Shown piece after piece: positions 37,502 to 46,011 of a stretch of DNA of 64,000 nt. The position numbers and the translations under genes are program-made. Numbering within the stretch: the first letter of the stretch is position 1; the number at the start of each line of letters is the position of its first letter. Where the stretch lies: assembly GCF_021044825.1 (NCBI RefSeq), contig NZ_JAJNOC010000010.1, positions 155,165 through 219,164 on the forward strand, in the 5' to 3' direction. The stretch is from Massilia phyllostachyos. Its GTDB lineage: Bacteria; Pseudomonadota; Gammaproteobacteria; Burkholderiales; Burkholderiaceae_D. Under the pieces are notes generated by a model. It was not told where the DNA came from. It was given only the letters and a program-made list of their open reading frames with translations, and did not search any database.

Positions 37502-40500
37502 ATGGCGCAACAGGCAGTGGAAACCAACCGGGCTCCGGCCCGCTCCTTCGCTCAGGGCGGCAGTGAGCTTGGCAAGATCATCGACGCATTCGACTGGGGC
37601 GCCACCAGTCTCGGTCCCATCGACGGCTGGTCGCCGGTGCTGCGCAACACGGTCGAACTGATCCTGCGTTCGCCGGCGCCGATGGTGACGATGTGGGGCC
37701 TCGATGGCGTCATGATCTACAACGACGGCTACGCCCGGATCGCGGCGGAACGCCATCCGGCCCAGCTCGGGGTCGCGGTACGCGCCAGCTGGCCCGACGA
37801 AGCCGCCTTCAACGACAATGTGATGAAGGTGGTGCTGGCCGGCGGCACGCTGTCCTACCGCGACGCCGAACTCGACCTGCGCCGCCACGGCGTGCCCGAG
37901 CAGGTCTGGCTGAACCTGGACTATTCGCCGATCGTCGGCGACGACGGCGCCATCGTGGGCGTGCTGGCCCTGGTGACCGAGACCACCGACAAGGTGCGCG
38001 CGAAGCGCTACCTGGCCGGCGAACAGGACCGCCTGCGCGCGATGTTCGCCCAGGCGCCGGGCTTCACCGCCACCCTGGTCGGCCCCGAACACCGCTACGA
38101 ACTGGTCAACGAGGCTTATCTCGGCCTGGTCGAACGGCGCGACATCACCGGCCGCACGGTGGGCGAGGTGCTGCCCGAAGTCGCTTCCCAGGGCTTCCTG
38201 CGCCTGCTCGACGAGGTCTACGCCAGCGGGCGCCCGCACAGCGGCGTCGCCACCGCGATCTGGCTCATGGCCGCAGATGGCGAGAGCCGCCTGCACTACC
38301 TCGACTTCGTGTTCCAGCCGGTGCGCGGCGAGGACGGCGCCGTGATCGGCATCTTCGTGCAGGGGAACGACGTCACCGAACGGGTGCTGGCCGAACGCGC
38401 GCTGCGCGACAGCGAAACGCGCTTCCGCACCTTCGCCCAGGCGATGCCGAACCAGGTCTGGTCGGCCGACGCCAGGGGCAGCCTGAACTGGTTCAACGAT
38501 GTCATCTTCGCCTACAGCGGCTACGACCACGCCGCCCTGCTGGGAGACGGCTGGGGACGCATGATCCACCCCGGCGACCTGCAGGCGATCCGCGCGCGCT
38601 GGACCGAATCGGTGGCCACCGGCCAGCCCTTCGAGTCGGAAGTGCGGCTGCGCCGCGCCGACGGCGCCTACCGCTGGCACCTGAACCGCGCGGTGCCGCT
38701 GCGCGCAGATGGGGGCGAGGGTGGCGAAGTGATCGGCTGGGTCGGCACCAATACCGACATCGAAGAACAGAAGAACACCGCGCAGCGCTACGCGGCCCTG
38801 AACGACGACCTGCAAGGCCAGGTGGCGCAGCGCACGGCCGAGCGCGACCGCATGTGGCGCCTGTCGAAGGACATCCTGCTGGTGGCGCGCTTCGACGGCA
38901 GCGTGGAGGCGGTCAGCCCGTCCTTCGGGGCGCTGCTGGGCTGGTCCGAGACCGACATCCTGGGCCGCAACTTCATGGAGCTGGTGCATGCGGACGACCG
39001 CGGCGCCACCATCGCCCAGATGGCCTCCCTCGGCCAGGGCGGCTACGTCAACAAGTTCGAGAACCGCTACCGCCGCAAGGACGGCAGCTGGTGCCTGCTG
39101 TCGTGGACCGCGGCGCCGGACGAGCGCTTCGTGCACGCGATCGGGCGCGACATCACCGCCGAACGCGAGCAGCAGGACGCGATCCGCCGCACCGAGCTGG
39201 CGCTGCAGCAGTCGCAGAAAATGGAGACCATCGGCAAGCTGACCGGCGGCGTGGCGCACGATTTCAACAACCTGCTGCAGATCATCTCCGGCAACCTGCA
39301 GCTGCTGCAGATGGCGCACGCCGACCCGGATCCGCGCCAGGGCGGCGCGCGCTATATCGAGAACGCGCGCTCGGCGGTGGAAAAGGGCGCCAAGCTGGCC
39401 AGCTACCTGCTGGCCTTCGGCCGCCGACAGCCGCTCGAACCGAAGGTGATCAAGATCGGCCGCCTGGTGTCGAACATGGAAGACATGCTGCGCCGCGCGC
39501 TGGGCGAGGAGATCGAGATCGAGATGGTGATCTCGGGCGGCCTGTGGAACACGGCGGTCGACGTCGGCCAGGTCGAGAACGCGATCCTGAACCTGGCGAT
39601 CAACGCGCGCGACGCCATGGATGGCAGCGGCCGCATGACGATCGAGGCCACCAACGCGGTGCTGGACGAGATGTACTGCCGCGCCCACGGCGACGTGATG
39701 CCGGGCCAGTACGTGATGCTGGCCGTGACCGACACCGGCTCCGGCATGGCGCCCGAAGTGGCGGGCCGCGCCTTCGAACCCTTCTTCTCGACCAAGGAAG
39801 AAGGCAAGGGCACGGGCCTGGGCCTGTCGATGGTCTACGGCTTCGTCAAGCAGTCGGGCGGCCACGTCAAGATCTACAGCGAGATAGGCCAGGGCACCTC
39901 GGTCAAGATCTACCTGCCGCGCAGCACGGCGGCGGAAGAGCCGATCGGCCCCGTGGAGCAGCAGGGCGCGGTGGGCGGGAGCGAAACCATCCTGGTGGCC
40001 GAGGACGACGAGGCGGTGCGCGCGACGGTCGTCGAGATGCTGACCCAGCTCGGCTACCGCGTGCTGAAGGCCTCGGACGCGGCCAGCGCGCTGGCCGTGA
40101 TCGAAAGCGGGGTGCCGATCGACGTGCTGTTCACCGACGTGGTCATGCCCGGCACCCTGCGCAGCCCGGAACTGGCGCGCATCGCGCGCGAGCGGCTGCC
40201 GAACCTCGCCGTGCTGTTCACCTCGGGCTATACCGAGAACGCCATCGTGCACGGCGGGCGGCTCGATCCGGGCGTGGAACTGCTGGGCAAGCCCTACACG
40301 CGCGAGCGCCTGGCGCGCAGGATTCGCCAGGTGCTGGCCAAGCAGAAGAGCCAGCCGGAGACCGTGGCCGCCGCGCCAGCGGCCAGCGTGAAGGCTGGCG
40401 GCCTGTCGATCGTGCTGGTCGAGGACGAGGACGCGATCCGCGCGAACACCGCGGCCCTGCTCGAGCATCTCGGCCACCGGGTGCAGGCGGCCGGCGACGC

Positions 40501-40741
40501 CGAGACAGCGCTGCCGATGATCACGGCCGACACCGACATCCTGATCACCGACGTCCAGCTGCCCGGCATGTCGGGCGACACCCTGGCGGCCCAGGCGCGC
40601 AGCAAGGTGCCGGGCATGCGCATCGTATTTGCGACCGGCAACGGCGAGGTGGCGAACTGGCCGGACGCCATCGTGCTGCGCAAGCCCTACGACCTTGCCA
40701 GCCTGGTGAAGGCGCTGGGCCAGCAGGTCCTGGCCGCCTGA
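37502..40741 (+). CDS. Cytoplasmic multi-PAS hybrid histidine kinase with two receiver domains
   Basis: 1079 residues. Four PAS-type sensory domains (about 20-560, including YELVNEAYLGLVERRDITGR and SANDVIFAYSGY-like segments) lead to a HisKA of the GGVAHDFNNLLQ class (His about 585), HATPase (NLAINARDAMD, TDTGSGMAPEV, GTGLGLSM), then two receivers (VAEDDEAVR with LFTDVVMPG near 878; VLVEDEDAIR with ILITDVQLPG near 1015). No membrane helix, so it senses an internal signal such as redox or a small ligand. No output gene is adjacent, so phosphate must pass to an unlinked partner or the C-terminal receivers act as sinks. Start ATG 37502. Confidence 0.9.
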   Translation: MAQQAVETNRAPARSFAQGGSELGKIIDAFDWGATSLGPIDGWSPVLRNTVELILRSPAPMVTMWGLDGVMIYNDGYARIAAERHPAQLGVAVRASWPDEAAFNDNVMKVVLAGGTLSYRDAELDLRRHGVPEQVWLNLDYSPIVGDDGAIVGVLALVTETTDKVRAKRYLAGEQDRLRAMFAQAPGFTATLVGPEHRYELVNEAYLGLVERRDITGRTVGEVLPEVASQGFLRLLDEVYASGRPHSGVATAIWLMAADGESRLHYLDFVFQPVRGEDGAVIGIFVQGNDVTERVLAERALRDSETRFRTFAQAMPNQVWSADARGSLNWFNDVIFAYSGYDHAALLGDGWGRMIHPGDLQAIRARWTESVATGQPFESEVRLRRADGAYRWHLNRAVPLRADGGEGGEVIGWVGTNTDIEEQKNTAQRYAALNDDLQGQVAQRTAERDRMWRLSKDILLVARFDGSVEAVSPSFGALLGWSETDILGRNFMELVHADDRGATIAQMASLGQGGYVNKFENRYRRKDGSWCLLSWTAAPDERFVHAIGRDITAEREQQDAIRRTELALQQSQKMETIGKLTGGVAHDFNNLLQIISGNLQLLQMAHADPDPRQGGARYIENARSAVEKGAKLASYLLAFGRRQPLEPKVIKIGRLVSNMEDMLRRALGEEIEIEMVISGGLWNTAVDVGQVENAILNLAINARDAMDGSGRMTIEATNAVLDEMYCRAHGDVMPGQYVMLAVTDTGSGMAPEVAGRAFEPFFSTKEEGKGTGLGLSMVYGFVKQSGGHVKIYSEIGQGTSVKIYLPRSTAAEEPIGPVEQQGAVGGSETILVAEDDEAVRATVVEMLTQLGYRVLKASDAASALAVIESGVPIDVLFTDVVMPGTLRSPELARIARERLPNLAVLFTSGYTENAIVHGGRLDPGVELLGKPYTRERLARRIRQVLAKQKSQPETVAAAPAASVKAGGLSIVLVEDEDAIRANTAALLEHLGHRVQAAGDAETALPMITADTDILITDVQLPGMSGDTLAAQARSKVPGMRIVFATGNGEVANWPDAIVLRKPYDLASLVKALGQQVLAA

Positions 40742-40758
40742 GGCGCGCTCCTACAGGC

Positions 40759-40794
40759 GGCGCGGGCCTGCGCCTATTCGTGCGGGCCCGCGCC
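40759..40794. terminator. GC-rich hairpin after hybrid kinase
   Basis: GGCGCGGGCC (40759-40768) and GGCCCGCGCC (40785-40794) are exact complements with a 16-base loop, 18 bases past the kinase stop. There is no U-run, so termination would be partial or Rho-assisted. Confidence 0.4.
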
Positions 40795-40837
40795 GGGTCT
40801 ATGATGGTTGCCTGAATCCAGCACACCAGGAGGCCAT

Positions 40838-41245
40838 ATGTCGATGCAAGCGGAAGGAAATGACGCCAAAGGGCGCAACTATCACCAGAGCACCAAGGAC
40901 GGCACCGGCAGCGCAGCCAGCGTCGGGACCGGCGGCACCGGCGATATCGGATCGATGGGCGGCGGCGCCGGCCAGGACGGCCGGCAGCGCGAGAGCCGCA
41001 GCGACGACCTGCTCGCCGGCAGCACCACCCACGAGGAGGCCGACGAGGCCTTCCAGGGCGGCAGCGACGGCGGCCAGATCCAGACCGGCATGGAAGGGAT
41101 CAATACCCGCCGCGGGGAATCGGGCGCGAGCCGGCAGTCGGTGGAGCAGCAGGGCGGTGGCAACCGCCAGGGGGCGAATCTGCAGGATCCGGCCGAGACC
41201 GACCCGACGCAGTACGATCAGGGCACGGCGGACCGCGAACGCTGA
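40838..41245 (+). CDS. Gly/Ser/Gln-rich disordered small protein, unknown
   Basis: 135 residues starting MSMQAEGNDAKGRNYHQSTK, with AGGAGG (40828-40833) four bases before the ATG. The sequence is very hydrophilic and low in aromatic or aliphatic residues, with repeated GTGGTG, GGG and QSVEQQ stretches, so it is probably intrinsically disordered. No known domain was recognised. The last 28 bases overlap the end of the convergent hydrolase gene; the palindromic repeat begins five bases after its stop. A good Shine-Dalgarno supports expression. Confidence 0.6.
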   Translation: MSMQAEGNDAKGRNYHQSTKDGTGSAASVGTGGTGDIGSMGGGAGQDGRQRESRSDDLLAGSTTHEEADEAFQGGSDGGQIQTGMEGINTRRGESGASRQSVEQQGGGNRQGANLQDPAETDPTQYDQGTADRER

Positions 41246-42237
41246 TGCCCTCGTAGGGTGGGCGGTCCACCGCCCACCCTACGAGTCGTTGTGGCCGCCT
41301 CTTCGATGAAGCGGGCGGTTAGCTCCGGCTGGGTTACCGGCAGCATATGGCCCCCCTCGACGACTTCCAGCCTGCATCCCGCTACCTTGTCGGCCAACGC
41401 CTGACCGTTGTCGCGCCAGTCGAGCAGGCGGTCGCCGCGGCCGAACAGGACGTGGACCGGAATTCCCGATGTCTCCAATTCGCCGTAGCGCGCCTCCAGG
41501 CGCGGCATGTGCTCGCGCAGGGCCAGCACGTCGCTTGACGCGGCGAGGAACTGGCGCGGCCGCAGGCTGAGCAGCCCGCCGCCGCGGGTGGCGAAGTCGC
41601 GCGGCGGAGTCTCAGGCGCGAAGACCTGCTTCAGCACCGACTTGCTGCCCAGGATGCCGAGCGGGACCGCCAGCGTCCAGGCGAACAGGCTGCGCAGCCG
41701 CGGCGAGGCGATGGTCAGGGCGCGGAAGGCCGGTGGCACGGCGCCGTCGGTATGCGTCAGCGGCGCGATCAGGGCCAGGGCGCCGACCTTGTCCGGGTGC
41801 TCGAGCGCCAGGGTGAGCGCGGTGGCGCCGCCCAGCGAATGGCCGACCACGGTCGGCCGGCCCAGATCCAGGCGTTCGATCAGGCGCGCGATGGTGCGCG
41901 CCTGGGTCGACAGGTCGGCCGCCACGCCGGCGGGACGCGAGGAGTAGCCGGCGCCGGGGCGGTCGAGCGCGACCACGCGGTAGCGCCGCGCCAGGTCGCG
42001 CACGGCGCCGTAGTTGAAGTGGTTCAGCTGGCCGTTCAGGCCGTGGATCAGCAGCAGGACCGGGCCTTCGCCTTCGTCGCGCACGTGCAGGCGCACGCCG
42101 TCGGCTTCGACGAACAGGTGGGCGGGCGGCAGTGCATCCTCGATGCGGCGCGTGGTGCGTAGGCTGAACTGGTACAGCAGGACCAGCAGCAGCACGATGG
42201 CGCCGAGGGCGTACAGCAGGGTGGCGGCAAGGTTCAT
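41218..42237 (-). CDS. Alpha/beta hydrolase with N-terminal membrane anchor
   Basis: 339 residues. A hydrophobic helix at about 5-25 (LLYALGAIVLLLVLLYQF) anchors it, followed by a lipase-like alpha/beta fold: HG of the oxyanion hole (LLIHGLNG), S134 in GHSLGG, D269 in GRGDRLLD, H297 in GGHMLP. It ends the monooxygenase-SDR-hydrolase operon and is translationally coupled to the SDR (ATGA at 42234-42237). In a Baeyer-Villiger pathway it would cleave the ester produced. Residues from about 318 on are read from a palindromic repeat and beyond, giving a basic tail (TLRGHQRSRSAVP) unlike the family. Confidence 0.87.
   Translation of the reverse strand: MNLAATLLYALGAIVLLLVLLYQFSLRTTRRIEDALPPAHLFVEADGVRLHVRDEGEGPVLLLIHGLNGQLNHFNYGAVRDLARRYRVVALDRPGAGYSSRPAGVAADLSTQARTIARLIERLDLGRPTVVGHSLGGATALTLALEHPDKVGALALIAPLTHTDGAVPPAFRALTIASPRLRSLFAWTLAVPLGILGSKSVLKQVFAPETPPRDFATRGGGLLSLRPRQFLAASSDVLALREHMPRLEARYGELETSGIPVHVLFGRGDRLLDWRDNGQALADKVAGCRLEVVEGGHMLPVTQPELTARFIEEAATTTRRVGGGPPTLRGHQRSRSAVP
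41250..41285. repeat. Palindromic repeat, copy B (single hairpin)
   Basis: CTCGTAGGGTGGGCGGT followed by CC and ACCGCCCACCCTACGAG: a perfect 17-base stem with a two-base centre. It is the outer-arm sequence of copies A and C folded back on itself. It lies between convergent genes and is translated in the hydrolase gene. It may also serve as a bidirectional terminator. Confidence 0.75.
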
Positions 42238-43043
42238 CGTCCGGTCGCTCGCTTCAACAGTGTCCAGTAATGGACGGGGCTCAGGCGCTCGAGCACCGAC
42301 ACGATCTTCGCGTCGCTTCCCACCAGGATGCGTGCGCGGCGCCCTTCGATGCCGCGCACGATGGTTTCCCCGGCTTCGTGCGGCGCCATGCGCAGCAGGC
42401 GCTGGGCGATGGCGCGGCCGCGCGCGATGTCCTCCTGCGGTGCGTCTTTCGGCACCCGCGCATTTTTCGCGATCGCGGTTGCCACGCCGCCCGGATGCAC
42501 CACGCTCACGCCCACCGTGCTGCCCTCCAGCTCATGGCGCAGCGCGTTGCTGAAGCCGCGCACCGCGAACTTGCTGGCCGCGTAGGCGCTCTGGCCCGGC
42601 GGCGAGATGATGCCATAGATGCTCGACACGTTCACCACCCGCGCCTCGTCGCTTGCGCGCAGGCGCGGGAGAAAGGCGCGCGTCATGCGCACCACGGCGT
42701 GGAAGTTGATCTCCATGAGCCAGTCGAAATCGTCCTCGTGGACCTGCTCGAAGGTGCCGCCCAGCGCGACGCCGGCATTGTTGACCAGCAGGTCGACGCG
42801 GCCGTGGGCGGCGTCCACCTGCGCCGGGAAGGCGCGCACGGCGCCGCGGTCGGCGACGTCGAGGTGGTGGTGCGAGGCGCGTACGCCCAGGCGACGCGCT
42901 TCTTCGGCGACGGCTGCGACGGCGGCGGCGTCGATGTCGGCCAGGGCCAGGTGGCAGCCGCGCCGCGCCAGCGCGAGCGCGGTGGCGCGGCCGATGCCGC
43001 CGCCGGCGCCGGTGACCACGGCGACACGATTGGCAAGGTTCAT
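42234..43043 (-). CDS. Short-chain dehydrogenase/reductase
   Basis: 269 residues, classical SDR. Cofactor loop TGAGGGIG (11-18), Asp after beta-2 (LALADID) favouring NAD(H), NNAG (88-91), catalytic S141, Y154 and K158 (YAASK). The C-terminal part (HYWTLLKRATGR) resembles SDRs linked to lipid or monooxygenase operons. Both ends overlap neighbours by ATGA, with the monooxygenase upstream and the hydrolase downstream. A plausible task is interconversion of an alcohol with the ketone used by the monooxygenase. Confidence 0.9.
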   Translation of the reverse strand: MNLANRVAVVTGAGGGIGRATALALARRGCHLALADIDAAAVAAVAEEARRLGVRASHHHLDVADRGAVRAFPAQVDAAHGRVDLLVNNAGVALGGTFEQVHEDDFDWLMEINFHAVVRMTRAFLPRLRASDEARVVNVSSIYGIISPPGQSAYAASKFAVRGFSNALRHELEGSTVGVSVVHPGGVATAIAKNARVPKDAPQEDIARGRAIAQRLLRMAPHEAGETIVRGIEGRRARILVGSDAKIVSVLERLSPVHYWTLLKRATGR

Positions 43044-44551
43044 GCAGGGGTTCCTTCTGAATCAAGGCGCTTCAAGCGCAGCACGCCGTCCTCGATGCGT
43101 CCGAAGCGGATCGTGAGCAGGTCGCGCAGGTAGTTCTGGTAAACCCGCCAGGGCTTGACGGCGCCCTGTTGCGGCAGCAGGTGGCGGGCGCGCTCGACGT
43201 AGCCGGAATCGAAGTCGAGGAAGGGCGTTTCAGGCACGCCCGGGTCGCGCGGCGCCACCGCCATGGCCTGGCCGCGCGCATCCATGTGGCGCAGCAGGCG
43301 GCACACCCATTCGGCGGTCAGGTCGGCCTTCAGGGTCCAGGATGCGTTGGTGTAGCCGAAGGCGAGGGCGCAGTTCGGGACGTCGCTCAGCATCATGCCC
43401 TTGTACGACATCGCGCGGCTCGGGTCGACCACGCGTCCGTCGACCACCAGCGTCGCGCCGCCGAACAGCTGCAGGGTCAGGCCGGTGGCCATCACGACCA
43501 CGTCGGCTTCCAGCTCACGGCCCGACTGGAGCAGGATGCCGTTCGGGGTGAAGCGGTCGATGTGGTCGGTGACCACCGACGCGCGTCCCGCGCGCACCGC
43601 CTCGAACAGGTCGCCGTCGGGCGCCACGCAGACCCGCTGGTCCCAGGGCTTGTAGCGCGGCGTGAAGTGCTGCGCGGCGGCCTCGCTCGAGCCCAGCCCG
43701 TGCGCGGCCATCTCGACGATCTTGCGCTTGACCAGTTCCGGCTTGCTGCGCGCCAGCCAGTACAGGAACATGCTCTCGCCGATCACGCGGGTACGCACCA
43801 GGCGCCAGGCCAGGCTTTCCGGTAGCAGGGCGCGCATGCGCTCGGCGAAGCGGTAGCGTCCGGGGCGCGCCACCACATAGCCAGGTGAGCGCTGCAGCAT
43901 GGTGACATGGGCGGCCCGTTCGCTCATGGCCGGGACCACGGTGACGGCGGTGGCGCCGCTGCCGATCACCACCACGCGCTTGCCGGTATAGTCGAAATCG
44001 CGCGGCCAGAACTGCGGCTGCACGATGCGGCCGCGAAAAGCTTTCTCGCCCTCGAAGCGCGGGCGGTAAGCCTGGTCGTAGCGGTAGTAGCCGCTGCACA
44101 GGTAGAGGAAGCGGGTGCGGAACAGGCGGGTCGAACCGTCCGGCAGGCGCGCCTCGACGCTCCACAGGGCCTGGCGGCTGCACCAGCTGGCGCCCAGGAC
44201 CCGGTGGCCGTAGCGGATGTTCTCGTCGATGCCGCATGCGCGCGCGGTGTCCTCGATGTAGGCGCGGATCGCCGGGCCGCCGGCGATCGCCTGCGGGTCG
44301 CGCCAGGGCCGGAAACCATAGCCGAGGGTGTACATGTCGGAGTCGGAACGGATGCCGGGATAGCGGAACAGGTCCCAGGTTCCGCCCATGGCCTCGCGCG
44401 CTTCGAGGATGGCATAGCGTTTGCCGGGGCAGCGCCGGCCGAGGGTGGCGGCGGCGCCGATGCCGGACAGGCCGGCGCCGACGATCAGGACGTCCAGCAC
44501 CGGCTCTGGCGCCGGGGCCGGCCCGTCCGCGGGTGAAGCGGGGGCGTGCAT
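43040..44551 (-). CDS. Flavin monooxygenase of the EthA/Baeyer-Villiger type
   Basis: 503 residues from MHAPASPADG. FAD motif GAGLSG (25-30) and GGTWDLFRYPGIRSD; NADPH motif GSGATA (197-202). The Baeyer-Villiger fingerprint FxGxxxHxxxWP is FRGRIVQPQFWP at 172-183, so the usual His is Gln178. The remaining EthA landmarks are present (TPRYKPWDQRVC, GYTNASWTLKADL). It would oxygenate a ketone to an ester, or act as another flavin oxygenase given the altered fingerprint. First gene of the operon; the divergent TetR gene shares the promoter region with a palindromic operator. Confidence 0.88.
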   Translation of the reverse strand: MHAPASPADGPAPAPEPVLDVLIVGAGLSGIGAAATLGRRCPGKRYAILEAREAMGGTWDLFRYPGIRSDSDMYTLGYGFRPWRDPQAIAGGPAIRAYIEDTARACGIDENIRYGHRVLGASWCSRQALWSVEARLPDGSTRLFRTRFLYLCSGYYRYDQAYRPRFEGEKAFRGRIVQPQFWPRDFDYTGKRVVVIGSGATAVTVVPAMSERAAHVTMLQRSPGYVVARPGRYRFAERMRALLPESLAWRLVRTRVIGESMFLYWLARSKPELVKRKIVEMAAHGLGSSEAAAQHFTPRYKPWDQRVCVAPDGDLFEAVRAGRASVVTDHIDRFTPNGILLQSGRELEADVVVMATGLTLQLFGGATLVVDGRVVDPSRAMSYKGMMLSDVPNCALAFGYTNASWTLKADLTAEWVCRLLRHMDARGQAMAVAPRDPGVPETPFLDFDSGYVERARHLLPQQGAVKPWRVYQNYLRDLLTIRFGRIEDGVLRLKRLDSEGTPA

Positions 44552-44588
44552 GGTGTCTCCGTAATCCTGTTCCGAATCTCGTTGCACT

Positions 44589-44606
44589 TGACACTGTACA
44601 TTGTCA
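44589..44606. promoter_or_regulatory. Putative TetR operator in the divergent promoter
   Basis: TGACACTGTACATTGTCA is an 18-base near-perfect palindrome (only the sixth and thirteenth positions break it) centred on TGTACA. It lies 38 bases from the monooxygenase start and 38 from the TetR ATG. A TTGACA box (44588-44593) overlaps it, so binding would block transcription. Dimeric TetR regulators usually bind such sites to control the divergent operon and themselves. Confidence 0.6.
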
Positions 44607-44643
44607 GAATCTTGGTGGCAAGTTTCTGTGTAGAATGTTGGTC

Positions 44644-45252
44644 ATGAAAGCCGAGCTCACCCCCACCCGGTCCTACCGGGGCCTGTCGCAGGAGGAGCGG
44701 CGCGCCGAGCGGCGCGTCCGTTTGATCGCGGCCGCCATCGCCGTCTATGGCGAACGCGGCTACCACCAGGCGACCGTGAAGGCCGTGTGCGAAGCGGCCG
44801 GCCTTACCGAGCGCTACTTCTACGAGTCCTTCGCCAACAGCGAGGCGCTGCTGATCGATTCCTTCAATGCGGTGACGTACAAGGTGGTCGGCGAGATCAC
44901 CCAAGCGGCGAACGAGGCGGGCCGGGCGCGCACCGCCAAGTCGCGCGCCATGCTGCACGCCTACTTCGCGGCGCTCCAGCGCGAGCCGCAGTCGGCGCGC
45001 GTGTTCCTGGTCGAGATCCGCGGCGTGAGCCGGGCGGTGGACCAGGCCTTCGATGCCGCGCTGCGCGCGATCGGCAAGCAAGTCGCGCGCATCGTGGCGC
45101 CACCGGGGGCGGTGGAGGACGAATTGCTGCAGGCGGGCGTGGTGGGCGGGGTGATCCATATCGCGCTGCGCTGGATCGGGGATGGCTACCGGCCCGCGAT
45201 CGACGAGGTGGTCGACTCGGCGCTGAAGCTGGGGACCGTGCTGGCGAAGTAG
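44644..45252 (+). CDS. TetR-family transcriptional regulator
   Basis: 202 residues starting MKAELTPTRSYRG (an in-frame ATG at 44635 would add three residues). The helix-turn-helix region reads GYHQATVKAVCEAAGLTERYFYESFANSEAL, and the C-terminal ligand domain is helical. Divergent from the monooxygenase operon with a palindromic operator between them, so it most likely represses that operon and responds to its substrate. Confidence 0.9.
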   Translation: MKAELTPTRSYRGLSQEERRAERRVRLIAAAIAVYGERGYHQATVKAVCEAAGLTERYFYESFANSEALLIDSFNAVTYKVVGEITQAANEAGRARTAKSRAMLHAYFAALQREPQSARVFLVEIRGVSRAVDQAFDAALRAIGKQVARIVAPPGAVEDELLQAGVVGGVIHIALRWIGDGYRPAIDEVVDSALKLGTVLAK

Positions 45253-45271
45253 TCCGCCGTATCGACAGACC

Positions 45272-45303
45272 AAAAAAACAAAGCCCGGTGCGAGCCGGGC
45301 TTT
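45272..45303 (-). terminator. Rho-independent terminator between TetR and outer-membrane protein genes
   Basis: AAAGCCCGG and CCGGGCTTT (45280-45288, 45295-45303) form a nine-base stem. On the minus strand it is followed by a run of seven T (45272-45278), serving the outer-membrane protein gene; on the plus strand a weaker GTCGTTTT follows, so it may also end the TetR transcript. Confidence 0.8.
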
Positions 45304-45324
45304 GTCGTTTTCGAGCGGTAAAGC

Positions 45325-45831
45325 TTAGAACTGGTACGAGATGCCGACGCTCAGGTTGGTCGCATCGCTGCCCGGACGCTGCAGCTCGAGGCGGGTCGAG
45401 ACGTTCGGGGTGAAGGCGTAGCCGACGCCGACGCCGAGCACGGCGCCCGAATCGTGGGCCTTGCCGCTGCCGTAGCCGCGCACCTTGGCGTCGGCTTCCA
45501 GGCGGTTGTAGCCGACGCGGCCCAGCAGGCTGAAGCCGCCGCTCAGCGGCAGGGTGCCGACCAGCGACAGCGAGGCTGCGTCCAGGTCGACTTCGCCGTA
45601 GGCGCCGGCGGCGTAGACGTCGTAGTCGCCCATGCGGCGGTAGCCGGCTTCGACTGCCAGGTTCTGGTGGAAGTTGTAGCCGATGAAGGCGCCGGCGCTG
45701 GTGGCGCGGCCGGAGACGTCGTCGATCTTGGTCTTGCCGACGTCGGCGCCGACGTACAGGGTGCCCGGCTGGGCGGCGAATGCGGACGATGCGGCGAGCA
45801 GGGCGGCTGCTGCGGCGATGTGCTTGATCAT
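45325..45831 (-). CDS. Outer-membrane beta-barrel protein, paralogue 1
   Basis: 168 residues: signal peptide MIKHIAAAAALLAASSAFA, then alternating strands typical of small OmpA-like eight-stranded barrels (TLYVGADVGKTK, GAFIGYNF, LAVEAGYRR, VGVGYAF, LSVGISYQF) with a terminal Phe for Bam recognition. No peptidoglycan-binding domain. It is similar in length and strand order to the gene at 46012-46506. Function unknown; such barrels often contribute to surface properties. Confidence 0.85.
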   Translation of the reverse strand: MIKHIAAAAALLAASSAFAAQPGTLYVGADVGKTKIDDVSGRATSAGAFIGYNFHQNLAVEAGYRRMGDYDVYAAGAYGEVDLDAASLSLVGTLPLSGGFSLLGRVGYNRLEADAKVRGYGSGKAHDSGAVLGVGVGYAFTPNVSTRLELQRPGSDATNLSVGISYQF

Positions 45832-45883
45832 GATGAGGCCTTGTTATTGAAGGTTATTGCCTGCGTCAATGCGCAGGGGGCGC

Positions 45884-45932
45884 GATTATTGCACAGGAGC
45901 ACGATAAAGCGCAAATTCGGCGTTTATCGTGC
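45884..45932 (-). promoter_or_regulatory. Promoter region of outer-membrane protein 1, with inverted repeat
   Basis: GCACGATAAA (45899-45908) and TTTATCGTGC (45923-45932) form a ten-base inverted repeat. Read on the minus strand, TTGCGC (complement of 45908-45913) lies 17 bases before CAATAA, a reasonable -35/-10 pair. The motif GATTATTGCACA including this -10 recurs upstream of the paralogue, near 46556-46568, so the two genes may share control. Confidence 0.45.
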
Positions 45933-46011
45933 GCATGCATATATTATTCGGCCTTCCCTTCATTTATGCATCATACATAAAGAATGGAGTCTACACGGCC
46001 GAATCGCTGCA

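Noticed and set aside
40838..41245. Stress or desiccation (hydrophilin-type) role for the disordered protein
   Set aside because: Composition alone is not enough evidence; left as unknown.
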